Source: Dehalococcoidia bacterium (GTDB taxonomy: Bacteria; Chloroflexota; Dehalococcoidia; E44-bin15). From it: 64,000 bases of DNA. The DNA lies in NCBI GenBank assembly GCA_041649635.1, contig JBAZMV010000001.1, forward strand, positions 310,001-374,000. Direction: 5' to 3'. The translations under genes were made by a program, and so were the position numbers. The notes under the pieces were generated by a model. It searched no databases. It was not told where the DNA came from and saw only the letters and a list, made by a program, of their open reading frames with translations. Shown here in pieces: positions 50,172 to 58,071 of this stretch (its first letter is position 1; each line of letters opens with the position of its first letter).

Positions 50172-50549
50172 TTACTGCTCGGTGGTCTGAGCTTCTTTAG
50201 CTTCCTTGGCTTCCTTGGGCCTTTTCTCAACGATACGCGCCTTCTTCGCGGTGAGCCCGCGCAGATAATAAAGTCTGGCGCGACGAACCTTGCCATGTCT
50301 CAGAACTTCGACTTTATCGACGGAAGGCGAAGCAAAAAAGAACGTCCGCTCGACGCCGACCCCGTAGGCCACGCGCCTGACGGTGAAGCTGGAATTGATG
50401 CCGCCCTTCTTTACCTTGATAACTACGCCCTGGAACATCTGATTGCGCGTTCGTTCGCCCTCTACGATCTTGATGGCAACCTTCACCGTATCACCCGGGT
50501 TTAACGCCGGGATATTGGCCTTCGGTTCAACATTGACTAGTGTATCCAT
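50172..50549 (-). CDS. rplS: 50S ribosomal protein L19
   Basis: 125 residues. PGDTVKVAIKIVEGERTRNQ, FQGVVIKVKKGG, SFTVRRVAYGVGVERTFF and the basic KVRRARLYYLRGLTAKKARI are diagnostic. The tail from about residue 110 (Lys/Glu/Ala-rich) is a little longer than usual. The start overlaps the trmD stop by one base (TAATG), so they are coupled, as in many bacteria. Confidence 0.98.
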   Translation of the reverse strand: MDTLVNVEPKANIPALNPGDTVKVAIKIVEGERTRNQMFQGVVIKVKKGGINSSFTVRRVAYGVGVERTFFFASPSVDKVEVLRHGKVRRARLYYLRGLTAKKARIVEKRPKEAKEAKEAQTTEQ

Positions 50550-51280
50550 TATTCTTCCTCACTTCTTATCCGGGACAAGAATTCTCTATCTTTCTTACTC
50601 AAATCCGCCCGCTCCAGCAGGTCCGGGCGCCTCTTCAGCGTCCTGCGCAGCGACTGCTCCCTGCGCCACCGGGCGACCTCGGCATGATTACCTGAAAGTA
50701 AAATCTCAGGAACCTCCCATCCCCTGAAATCCTGCGGCCTGGTGTACTGCGGATACTCCAGCAGCCCCGTGGCATATGAATCCTCCCCCGCGGACTCGTC
50801 AGACCCAAGCACCCCGGGTATCTGCCGCACCGCCGCATCCGCCACCACCATCGCGGCAAGCTCCCCGCCGCTCAGCACATAGTCGCCTATGCTTATCTCA
50901 TCCGCGGCCAGATGCTCCCTCACTCGCTCATCCACACCCTCGTAGTGGCCGCAGAGCAGGATTACTTCTTCATAAGCGGCGACGTCCGCGGCTTTACGCT
51001 GATCGAACAGCCGTCCCTGGGGAGTGAGCAGTATCACCGGCACATCGCGCTCCCCCCTCACCGCCTCCACCGCCTCAAATATCGGCTCCGGCTTGAGCAC
51101 CATCCCCGGCCCTCCGCCGTAGGAGTAGTCATCGACCACATGGTGCTTGTCCGAAGTATAATCTCGAATGTTATGTATCGAGATCTCAACCAGCCCCCGC
51201 TCCACCGCCCGCTTAATTATACTTTCATTGAAAGGTCCCGTAAACATATTGGGGAAAAGGGTCAAGATATGTATATGCAT
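50549..51280 (-). CDS. trmD: tRNA (guanine-N1)-methyltransferase
   Basis: SPOUT-fold enzyme making m1G37 in tRNAs. 243 residues from ATG 51280 with a GGAG ribosome binding site; a start at 51298 is less likely. MHIHILTLFPNMF, DDYSYGGGPGMVLKPEP, CGHYEGVDERV and SIGDYVLSGGELAAM (knot loop) are all family motifs. It lies between mog and rplS. Confidence 0.97.
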   Translation of the reverse strand: MHIHILTLFPNMFTGPFNESIIKRAVERGLVEISIHNIRDYTSDKHHVVDDYSYGGGPGMVLKPEPIFEAVEAVRGERDVPVILLTPQGRLFDQRKAADVAAYEEVILLCGHYEGVDERVREHLAADEISIGDYVLSGGELAAMVVADAAVRQIPGVLGSDESAGEDSYATGLLEYPQYTRPQDFRGWEVPEILLSGNHAEVARWRREQSLRRTLKRRPDLLERADLSKKDREFLSRIRSEEE

Positions 51281-51321
51281 GGTCTCCTCTCTCCCCAACC
51301 GCTGTCATTTCTATTATTAAT

Positions 51322-51822
51322 TTATTTATGCGATTTGTCCGCGCAATCGCCCGACTGTCCCCTGAGCGTCTCGATGGCGTGATTCAGAGCCGGCGACACC
51401 ACCTCCATGCACTCGCGAACCGCCTTAGGGCTGCCGGGGAGGTTTATTATCAGGCTTCTCTTCCTGATCCCGGCTACCGCCCTGCTCAGCACCGCCATAG
51501 GCGTCTTTTTGAGACTCTCTGCTCTCATGGCCTCGGCGAAACCCGGCACCTCTTTATCGATAACCGCCAGTGTTGCCTCGGGGGTCACGTCTCGCGGGGT
51601 CAGTCCCGTGCCGCCGGTGGTAAGTATGAGCTCGATGCCCTCGCTGTCCACCCATTCCGCCAGCTTAGCTGAGATAACCTCCCTGTCATCGGGAACAATT
51701 TCGTATTTTAACACACGCGCATCAAGAGCGGCAAGGATTTCCTTGATTACCTCGCCGCTCTTGTCTATTCTCTCGCCCCGCGAGCCTTTATCGCTGATTG
51801 TCAGTATACCTGCGCTAAACAT
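51322..51822 (-). CDS. mog: MogA/MoaB-family molybdopterin adenylyltransferase
   Basis: 166 residues. The nucleotide and molybdopterin binding motif TTGGTGLTPRDVTPEA and the NLPGSPKAVRE loop are typical of MogA/MoaB, which activates molybdopterin with AMP before metal insertion. It is isolated from other moa/moe genes and is 3 bp from the lipoprotein gene. MogA against MoaB cannot be settled by eye. Confidence 0.92.
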   Translation of the reverse strand: MFSAGILTISDKGSRGERIDKSGEVIKEILAALDARVLKYEIVPDDREVISAKLAEWVDSEGIELILTTGGTGLTPRDVTPEATLAVIDKEVPGFAEAMRAESLKKTPMAVLSRAVAGIRKRSLIINLPGSPKAVRECMEVVSPALNHAIETLRGQSGDCADKSHK

Positions 51823-51825
51823 CTT

Positions 51826-53679
51826 CTATTGCTGTTCTAAAAACGGCCAGCTCCAGGCTACCCCCCAAATTGCTCCGGTGGCATCGCTAACCTGCACCAG
51901 AACGAGTTCGGGAGCAACTACCGGACCGAGCATATATTCATGCCACTCATCCGAAATGAGAGGTGTCCCGAAATTCTCCGCACCTAGAGGTATAGGCTCG
52001 CAATTCTCAAACGCCCAATAATGGAGATCGTATATCTGGGTCGAAGTTTGTGGATCACCAAAATACTCCGTTTCTGGATGAACTTTGATCCACCAACCGC
52101 CTGCAGCATCCTGCCATATGCCAGTGCCATAATCGGTCAGGTGTGTAGTCAGGTCGACAACATTATCTCCCACGAGCCAACTTGCCGTGCTGCCTATAGG
52201 ATTGTGGTTCTGGTCGGTCAGGCAGATGGTGATGCACTCTGGCACCCCCATGCCGGGAGGCGTCTCTACATCGAACGTATACGTGGTGCACGGAACCAGC
52301 GGGGTTTCAAAATACTCGCTGCCCAGGCACACGCCGCCTGACCAGAAGTGGATGTCATACACATTTGTTCCCTTCGGGAAATAAGTAGGCAGGAAATGTA
52401 TCTCAACGGTGAAACCGCCACCCGTCGGTTTAGTCCTGTGAACGGAATGAACGCCCGTGATAACCGGACCGCCGGAACACGGTGTCGGTGTCCTGGTCGG
52501 CGTAACTATAGGTGTATCTACAGGAACGGGTGTCTCCGGCGTTACCGGAGGAGGAGTTACAGTCGGGGTAGGAGTGGGATTCCATGTAGGCGTGGGAGAA
52601 GGGGTCGGGGTTGGAGGAACGTAAGGAGAGACCGCTATGGCGTAGTCTATCTCCACCTGCACCGGCAGGCTGGTGTCATATTGACCCTGGTAGTTCAACA
52701 GATCCGCCGCCCAGTTCTGCCCGACGAAGTTCGCCACATCGAAATCATCGGCATAGGCATCGAACTTCCACAATCCGCCCGGGCTGGTCGACTCGGTTAT
52801 ATCGAAAATGTCATGCGATACGTACTTGGCATCGTTGTGCACCGACACTCCGTGAGGATAGGTATGCGCCGCGGGAACACGTCCCGGCTTGCCCGCCTCG
52901 GCGTTATCGCGATAAGGATCGCTCACGCCAAGCTGATGCGTATCGGTGTTAACGCCGGCGCAGGTTACGTAGTGGCCACCCACCCTTACCCACTCGCCAT
53001 TGCTGGCATGAGTGGGATCCGTCTGCAGCTGCCAGAAGCCTAATAACAGTACTACATCCTGGCATCGCTTGACCTCGCCTGCGATCCAATCGAACTCCGG
53101 GCTTTTTTCAAGATGCATGTAGAAGTCATCATCCGTGCCTGTATCAATCAAATATTGAGTGACGGCCGCGGCCATATCCTCTATATTGGTGCCGGCATGG
53201 GCGGAACCGGTCCTCTGGCCGTCGGTATCCATCCTCATCGCCAGGTCATCCACGAACGGTATCACATTCTGTGTATCATGGTCGTCCCAAAGGGCCGCGC
53301 CTACGGGGCTGTACGACTGAACCAGGGGATACCCATCGTTAACGGTCGGCGGCGCAACGGGATTGGGCTCGAACTCGGAGTCGAACCACCACATGGAATT
53401 AGCCATAGCTACGGGACCGCAGTAGGACCACGTCGGAGCCGCCGCGGTAAGCGACCAGCCGTTCTGCTTCTGATCGAAGTCGGGCATGCCGCTAAGAGCG
53501 TAATCTATGAAACCGCCCGGCTTCCAGTACCATCCGTTCTCCGTCGTCTGCGTAGGTGTCGGCGCAAGTGTAGATGTGGGTGTCGGATTATTGTCGCCTC
53601 CGCCTTTACACGCGGTCAAAACCAAACCGGCTATTAAAAGCAACGATAAGAGACCAAAAATTTTGGGATAAGTTTTCAT
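51826..53679 (-). CDS. Secreted lipoprotein with a C39-like peptidase domain and tandem beta repeats
   Basis: 617 residues. A lipoprotein signal peptide ends LLIAGLVLTAC (Cys24), followed by a short Thr/Pro linker. Residues about 50-350 look like a papain-fold C39-like peptidase: nucleophile Cys in WSYCGPVAMANSMWWF and His in RVGGHYVTCAGVNT, then GVSDPYRD. A Pro/Thr-rich linker (about 355-405) leads to two similar beta domains with VYDIHFWSGGVCLGSEYFE and IYDLHYWAFENC..LGAENF. It is surface-anchored; its target is unknown. It has a TTTACA-17-TATGAT promoter and is the first gene of the run to priA. Confidence 0.8.
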   Translation of the reverse strand: MKTYPKIFGLLSLLLIAGLVLTACKGGGDNNPTPTSTLAPTPTQTTENGWYWKPGGFIDYALSGMPDFDQKQNGWSLTAAAPTWSYCGPVAMANSMWWFDSEFEPNPVAPPTVNDGYPLVQSYSPVGAALWDDHDTQNVIPFVDDLAMRMDTDGQRTGSAHAGTNIEDMAAAVTQYLIDTGTDDDFYMHLEKSPEFDWIAGEVKRCQDVVLLLGFWQLQTDPTHASNGEWVRVGGHYVTCAGVNTDTHQLGVSDPYRDNAEAGKPGRVPAAHTYPHGVSVHNDAKYVSHDIFDITESTSPGGLWKFDAYADDFDVANFVGQNWAADLLNYQGQYDTSLPVQVEIDYAIAVSPYVPPTPTPSPTPTWNPTPTPTVTPPPVTPETPVPVDTPIVTPTRTPTPCSGGPVITGVHSVHRTKPTGGGFTVEIHFLPTYFPKGTNVYDIHFWSGGVCLGSEYFETPLVPCTTYTFDVETPPGMGVPECITICLTDQNHNPIGSTASWLVGDNVVDLTTHLTDYGTGIWQDAAGGWWIKVHPETEYFGDPQTSTQIYDLHYWAFENCEPIPLGAENFGTPLISDEWHEYMLGPVVAPELVLVQVSDATGAIWGVAWSWPFLEQQ

Positions 53680-53708
53680 GCTTACTCTCCTCTCGACCGT
53701 CCGGCATT

Positions 53709-53727
53709 CAAAGCTGACTTAGCTTTG
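53709..53727. promoter_or_regulatory. Short hairpin in the lipoprotein leader
   Basis: CAAAGCT and AGCTTTG arms with a 5-nt loop, between the -10 and start codon of the lipoprotein gene. Possible mRNA stabiliser; no known regulator. Confidence 0.4.
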
Positions 53728-53750
53728 AGTTCTTCTAAAATGTAAGCGAA

Positions 53751-53779
53751 ATCATAGCACAAAAGCCCCGGAATGTAAA
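53751..53779 (-). promoter_or_regulatory. Promoter of the lipoprotein-mog-trmD-rplS-priA run
   Basis: On the minus strand, TTTACA (complement of 53774-53779), 17 bp, then TATGAT (complement of 53751-53756). Confidence 0.6.
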
Positions 53780-53828
53780 TAAAAATGAGTACTTTTTACC
53801 CAATTTTTAAATTCCACGTTAAAAGGTA

Positions 53829-53858
53829 TTGACAAGATGTGGGGAAAGGTGGTAGATT
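53829..53858 (+). promoter_or_regulatory. mraZ promoter
   Basis: TTGACA (53829-53834), 18-bp spacer, TAGATT (53853-53858). The spacer and -10 region are covered by TGGNN repeats (53840-53864), the expected MraZ binding site. Confidence 0.65.
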
Positions 53859-53864
53859 GTGGCC
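53840..53864 (+). promoter_or_regulatory. Predicted MraZ operator
   Basis: Three direct units TGGGG, TGGTA and TGGCC begin at 53840, 53850 and 53860, each separated by 5 bp. MraZ is known to bind tandem TGGGN units with 5-bp gaps just before mraZ. They overlap the -10 element, so binding should repress. Confidence 0.68.
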
Positions 53865-53969
53865 TAAAATGGAAAATAGTTAATAATTTGTTGATTAAAT
53901 TATTAATGTAAGACAAGAAGAATCAAAGCTAAAGCAGGATTTTAAGGTTTTTGAGGGACTGAAAAGAAA

Positions 53970-54404
53970 ATGTTTTCCGGCGAGTACGAATACAAAATCG
54001 ACGCCAAGGGCAGGGTATCAATCCCGCCCAAGTTCCGCGGCCAGTTCGCGGACGGTATCGTTCTGAAAGCCGGGATAGATGATGGATGCCTCGAAGCTTA
54101 TCCCCTGGCCGCATGGGCCGCAGGTACAGAACAATACAAACTTCAATCCGTAGTCCTCAACCAGAAGGACCGCCGGTTAAGACGCCTATTGTTTTCTACT
54201 ACGTTCAGCCTGGAACTCGATGAGCAGGGGCGCATAATGTTGCCGCCGGCGCTGAGGCAGCATGCCGGGATAAAAGACACCCTGGTAATTACCGGACTCG
54301 GGGATTACCTCGAAATCTGGGATAAAGGGGCGTGGAAGAAGGAACAGGAAGACCTGCGCGAAAACGCATTCCAGATTATCGAGAGTGTGGAGAACCGCCA
54401 ATGA
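53970..54404 (+). CDS. mraZ: Transcriptional regulator MraZ
   Basis: 144 residues with two AbrB/MraZ-like halves: FSGEYEYKIDAKGRVSIPPKFR and TFSLELDEQGRIMLPPALRQHA, each with the D-x-x-G-R turn that contacts DNA in the family's ring-shaped oligomers. It regulates its own cluster. A predicted operator lies in its promoter. The rsmH start overlaps its stop by ATGA. The ATG has a purine-rich but weak ribosome binding site. Confidence 0.96.
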   Translation: MFSGEYEYKIDAKGRVSIPPKFRGQFADGIVLKAGIDDGCLEAYPLAAWAAGTEQYKLQSVVLNQKDRRLRRLLFSTTFSLELDEQGRIMLPPALRQHAGIKDTLVITGLGDYLEIWDKGAWKKEQEDLRENAFQIIESVENRQ

Positions 54405-55306
54405 GTTCGCATATTCCGGTCCTGCTCAATGAGGTTATTGACGCGCTTCAGGTGAAGCCGGATGGCCGCTATATCGACTGCACGGTCGGAGCGGGCGGGC
54501 ACAGTGCCGCCATCCTTGAGCGGGGCGGCCGGGTACTGGGTATCGATATAGACCCTAACGCTATCGACGCAGCAAGACAAAGGCTGACCGGCTACGGCGA
54601 CAGGGTTAATTTAATCAACAATAGTTTTGAAAACCTGGAAATCGTTTGCGCGGAGACGAATTTCAGCCCGGTGAACGGAGTGCTCTTCGACCTCGGGCTG
54701 TCCTCCCTGCAGATATCCGATCCTGAAAGAGGCTTCAGCTTCCAGAGCGAGGGCCCCCTGAGAATGTGTTTTGATCCTTCTGCGGAACTGACCGCTGAAA
54801 CCATAGTCAATGATTATCCCGAAACCGAACTGGCTAAAATTATCCGCGATTACGGCGAGGAATCGAGAAGCAAAGCCATAGCCAGGGCTATTGTTTCAAA
54901 CAGGCCGATAAGCACCACGATACAGCTGTCCGCGATAGTATCGAGGGCGGCCGGTTTTCACGGCAGGATACATCCCGCCACAAAAACTTTCCAGGCCATC
55001 CGCATAGCAGTCAATCGAGAGCTGGAGCGCATCAAATCAGCGCTGAGGCAGGCAGTTAATATCCTTATAATAGGAGGCCGCCTGGTCGTTATCAGCTTCC
55101 ACTCCCTGGAGGACCGATTGGTGAAAGAGTTCATGAGGACGGAAGCTACGGACTGCATCTGCCCTCCCAGAACGCCCGCCTGTGTATGTAATCATCATGC
55201 CAGATTTAAATTAATCACAAAAAAAGTGATTATACCCTCAAGCGCGGAGGTCGAAACGAATCCATTGAGCCGAAGCGCAAAGATGAGGGTGGCCGAAAGG
55301 ATTTAG
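54401..55306 (+). CDS. rsmH: 16S rRNA (cytosine-1402-N4)-methyltransferase
   Basis: SAM-dependent methyltransferase making m4C1402 in the decoding centre. 301 residues from the ATG overlapping mraZ (ATGA). HIPVLLNEVIDAL, CTVGAGGHSAAIL (SAM loop), GVLFDLGLSSLQ, FQAIRIAVNREL and VVISFHSLEDRLVKEF are all family motifs. In most bacteria the next genes are ftsL, ftsI and mur genes; here it is followed only by a terminator-like hairpin and ftsA. Confidence 0.97.
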   Translation: MSSHIPVLLNEVIDALQVKPDGRYIDCTVGAGGHSAAILERGGRVLGIDIDPNAIDAARQRLTGYGDRVNLINNSFENLEIVCAETNFSPVNGVLFDLGLSSLQISDPERGFSFQSEGPLRMCFDPSAELTAETIVNDYPETELAKIIRDYGEESRSKAIARAIVSNRPISTTIQLSAIVSRAAGFHGRIHPATKTFQAIRIAVNRELERIKSALRQAVNILIIGGRLVVISFHSLEDRLVKEFMRTEATDCICPPRTPACVCNHHARFKLITKKVIIPSSAEVETNPLSRSAKMRVAERI

Positions 55307-55332
55307 CGTCTTATAAGGCGCTTAGTTTTTTT
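55305..55332 (+). terminator. Terminator or attenuator after rsmH
   Basis: AGCGTC (55305-55310) pairs with GGCGCT (55317-55322) across a 6-nt loop, followed closely by a run of seven T. The stem is short, so partial read-through into ftsA is possible. Confidence 0.6.
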
Positions 55333-55424
55333 ATATATATAAAAATTTAAACCAGGGGGTGACTCGATGACATGAGAGCGATTTGGGAAAGGGGCAGCAA
55401 ATCTTTAAAAAAAGGAGGAGGTAA

Positions 55425-56645
55425 ATGGCAAAGAAGAAACAAATAATATCATGTATAGATGTGGGAACAACCAAAATCGCCAGCATCATAGCCACCCCCG
55501 GGCAAGGGGGACTTCAGGTACTGGGGGTTGGGGTCACCCACTCCAAGGGCATGCACAAAGGCCTCGTGGTGAATCTTACCGAGGCAAAAGAGTCCATCAG
55601 GAATTCGGTGAAACGCGCGGAGCAGGCCAGCGGATACAAAATGGAATCGGCCTACGTCGGAGTTACAGGCAGGCACATCAACTCGCTTAACAAAAAGGGA
55701 GTCATCTCCATATCAAGGAATGACCGGCTGGTTCGAACCGATGATTTGAAGCGAGTGCTGCAATCCGCCCGCACATTCACTATCCCGAGTGACCATAAGC
55801 TGCTCCATGTAATCCCCCGCGGTTATGCCGTTGACGGTCAGGCCGGCGTGAAAAATCCAGTCGGGATGCACGGCTCAAGGCTTGACGTCGAAACTCATGT
55901 TATCACTGCCGCAGTGGCATCCGTCCAGAACCTGGTTAAATGTGTAAGAGCTGCAAACATTGACATCGACGACCTCGTACTTGAGCCGCTGGCCAGTTCC
56001 GAGGCAGTCCTCCGTGAAGATGAGAGAGATGCAGGGGTGATCCTTGCCGACATAGGCGGCGGCACTACCGACATCGCCATCTTCAAGGAAGGAAGCATCT
56101 GGCACACCGCAATCATACCGGTCGCAGGCTACCAGATCACCCGTGACATAGCCATCGGACTGGGAATGCCGTTTGAGACAGCCGAGCAGATAAAACGCAA
56201 ATACGGAAGCGTAATGACTGTCTCGGACAGCGCGGACGCCAGCGCGGTCAACCTGAACACTAATGGATTTGGGGTCTCATATCAGGACCTCACCGATATC
56301 ATTAAGGCCAGGGTAGAGGAAATCATCAAACTCATTGCCTTGGAGATGCCCACCAATTTCTACAAAGAGGTGCCGGCCGGACTGGTTCTTACAGGCGGCT
56401 GCGCCAACCTGAGAGGCATCGCGGCGCTGGGCAATGAGATGCTTGGATTGCCAGTTCGCATCGGCGTACCGACAGGCGTTTACGGCCTGGCCGATATCCT
56501 CCCCGACCCCACCTTTGCTACCGGTGTCGGGCTGTTACTCTGGGGCTCAAACCAGCAAGAAGGCACACAGGGCTGGAAAACGCAGGGTGTAAGCGAATCT
56601 CTGAAGCGTTTCGTGGTCCGGATGCGCAATTTGGTGTCAAAGTAA
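55425..56645 (+). CDS. ftsA: Cell division protein FtsA
   Basis: Actin-like ATPase that ties FtsZ to the membrane. 406 residues. CIDVGTTKIASIIA is the phosphate-1 loop, the 1C domain follows, and ADIGGGTTDIAIF and VLTGGCANLRGI are the phosphate-2 and adenosine motifs. The C terminus ends in a basic amphipathic stretch (LKRFVVRMRNLVSK), the membrane-targeting helix. A strong AAGGAGGAGG ribosome binding site precedes ATG. It is 30 bp upstream of ftsZ. Confidence 0.96.
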   Translation: MAKKKQIISCIDVGTTKIASIIATPGQGGLQVLGVGVTHSKGMHKGLVVNLTEAKESIRNSVKRAEQASGYKMESAYVGVTGRHINSLNKKGVISISRNDRLVRTDDLKRVLQSARTFTIPSDHKLLHVIPRGYAVDGQAGVKNPVGMHGSRLDVETHVITAAVASVQNLVKCVRAANIDIDDLVLEPLASSEAVLREDERDAGVILADIGGGTTDIAIFKEGSIWHTAIIPVAGYQITRDIAIGLGMPFETAEQIKRKYGSVMTVSDSADASAVNLNTNGFGVSYQDLTDIIKARVEEIIKLIALEMPTNFYKEVPAGLVLTGGCANLRGIAALGNEMLGLPVRIGVPTGVYGLADILPDPTFATGVGLLLWGSNQQEGTQGWKTQGVSESLKRFVVRMRNLVSK

Positions 56646-56675
56646 GATAAGGAAAGGTAGTGAAAGGAGGAAGAA

Positions 56676-57806
56676 ATGGCAAAACCAGGATTTGTCCCCA
56701 ACCCGGCAAAAATTAAGGTATTAGGACTAGGCGGAGGCGGATGCAACGCCGTCTCCCGAATGGTTCAAGCGGATATTCAAGGAGTCGATTTCATCGGAGT
56801 AAACACCGACGCGCAGGCACTGCTGCGCATGGAGGCCCCCACCAGGATTCAGGTCGGCGAGAAGCTGACACGCGGACTGGGTGTCGGCGGCGACCACAAC
56901 ATGGGCATGAAGGCGGCGGAGCAAAGCCGAGACGAGCTGCGTGCCGCTGTGGGCGATTCCGACATGATTTTCCTGGCAGCGGGAATGGGCGGCGGTTCCG
57001 GCACGGGTATCGCGCCGGTGGCGGCCGAGCTGTCCAAAGAGGCCGGCGCCCTGACGATCGCGGTCTGCACCAAGCCCTTCACGTTTGAAGGCGTGCACAG
57101 AATGGAGGTCGCCGAGGACGGCATCTCACGCCTGCTGGATAAGGTAGACACACTGATCACGATACCGAACGACCGTCTGCTGACACTGTGCGATCAGCGC
57201 ACCGGCGTGGACATGGCCTTCAAGATGGCCGACGATGTTCTTATGCACGCGGTACAGGCCATCGCCGAAGTCATAACCGTACCCGGCATGATCAACCTGG
57301 ACTTCGCCGACGTCAAGGCGGTAATGAAGGAGGCCGGACAGGCGTGGATGTCCATCGGCCACGGCAGCGGACAGCACCGCGCCGTAGACGCAGCCAACGA
57401 TGCGCTGGCCAGCCCGTTACTCGATGTATCGGTTGACGGAGCCAAGGGCGTGCTGTTCAACGTGACAGGCGGAGACACTTTGACATTATTCGAGGTCAAT
57501 GAAGCCGCCGACGTCATTCGCAATGCCGTCGATCCCGAAGCGAATATCATATTCGGCGTAACCTTCGATTCGGCGATGGAGAACGAACTAAAGATTACGC
57601 TGATAGCCACCGGTTTCAATGCCGCATACAAAGGTAAGAAGATGGTGGGCAAGGACGCGGAACTGCAAAAGATCATGCAGGGAGAGGATGCCGAATCAGC
57701 TCTGGACATCCCGACCTTCCTGCGCAGCCCGATGGCCAAGCGCCAGATGATGGAGAACACCCCTGCGCCCGAACCGAAGAGAAGTCCCTTCCGTCTGCGC
57801 AAATAG
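56676..57806 (+). CDS. ftsZ: Cell division protein FtsZ
   Basis: Tubulin-like GTPase forming the division ring. 376 residues. VLGLGGGGCNAVSRM opens the nucleotide site. The signature loop reads GMGGGSGTG (residues 103-111), with Ser108 where FtsZ almost always has Thr. The T7 loop NLDFADVKAVM with its catalytic Asp is intact. The region between (GLGVGGDHNMGMKAAEQ) departs from the usual GLGAGANPEVG. After the core, DIPTFLR (343-349) matches the FtsA/ZipA-binding tail motif but is followed by 27 more, basic residues. AAGGAGGAAG precedes ATG. Confidence 0.95.
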   Translation: MAKPGFVPNPAKIKVLGLGGGGCNAVSRMVQADIQGVDFIGVNTDAQALLRMEAPTRIQVGEKLTRGLGVGGDHNMGMKAAEQSRDELRAAVGDSDMIFLAAGMGGGSGTGIAPVAAELSKEAGALTIAVCTKPFTFEGVHRMEVAEDGISRLLDKVDTLITIPNDRLLTLCDQRTGVDMAFKMADDVLMHAVQAIAEVITVPGMINLDFADVKAVMKEAGQAWMSIGHGSGQHRAVDAANDALASPLLDVSVDGAKGVLFNVTGGDTLTLFEVNEAADVIRNAVDPEANIIFGVTFDSAMENELKITLIATGFNAAYKGKKMVGKDAELQKIMQGEDAESALDIPTFLRSPMAKRQMMENTPAPEPKRSPFRLRK

Positions 57807-57843
57807 CACCTGTTCATAGACTCGAATACATAAGGGTTAGTAA

Positions 57844-57884
57844 AAGGCCGCAGGTCAAAAAACGATCTGCGGCCTTGCTGTTTT
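57844..57884 (+). terminator. Terminator of ftsZ
   Basis: AAGGCCGCAG (57844-57853) pairs with CTGCGGCCTT (57867-57876), followed by GCTGTTTT. Confidence 0.8.
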
Positions 57885-58008
57885 CGTTTTTGAGTATCGC
57901 AGGATTATCCACCTCTGCTACGTGCGACTTTTAAGGCAGTAATAATTACTTGCTACACCACAGTTAAGAGCACAGTGCATTCTACCCTGAATAGCCCGGC
58001 GCAGAGTA

Positions 58009-58038
58009 TTGACAAACCACTATATGTTGTGGTATCTT
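58009..58038 (+). promoter_or_regulatory. nrdR-nrdJ promoter
   Basis: TTGACA (58009-58014), 18 bp, TATCTT (58033-58038). The first NrdR box fills the spacer. Confidence 0.6.
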
Positions 58039-58062
58039 TTCCGCACCCCTCAATATAATGTG
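58018..58062 (+). promoter_or_regulatory. Paired NrdR boxes
   Basis: Box 1 is CACTATATGTTGTG (58018-58031), close to the NrdR consensus. Box 2 is CTCAATATAATGTG (58049-58062), weaker, sharing 10 of 14 bases with box 1. Starts are 31 bp apart, about three helical turns, the known spacing for cooperative NrdR binding. Box 1 lies between -35 and -10, so repression is expected. Confidence 0.7.
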
Positions 58063-58071
58063 TTACATAAT

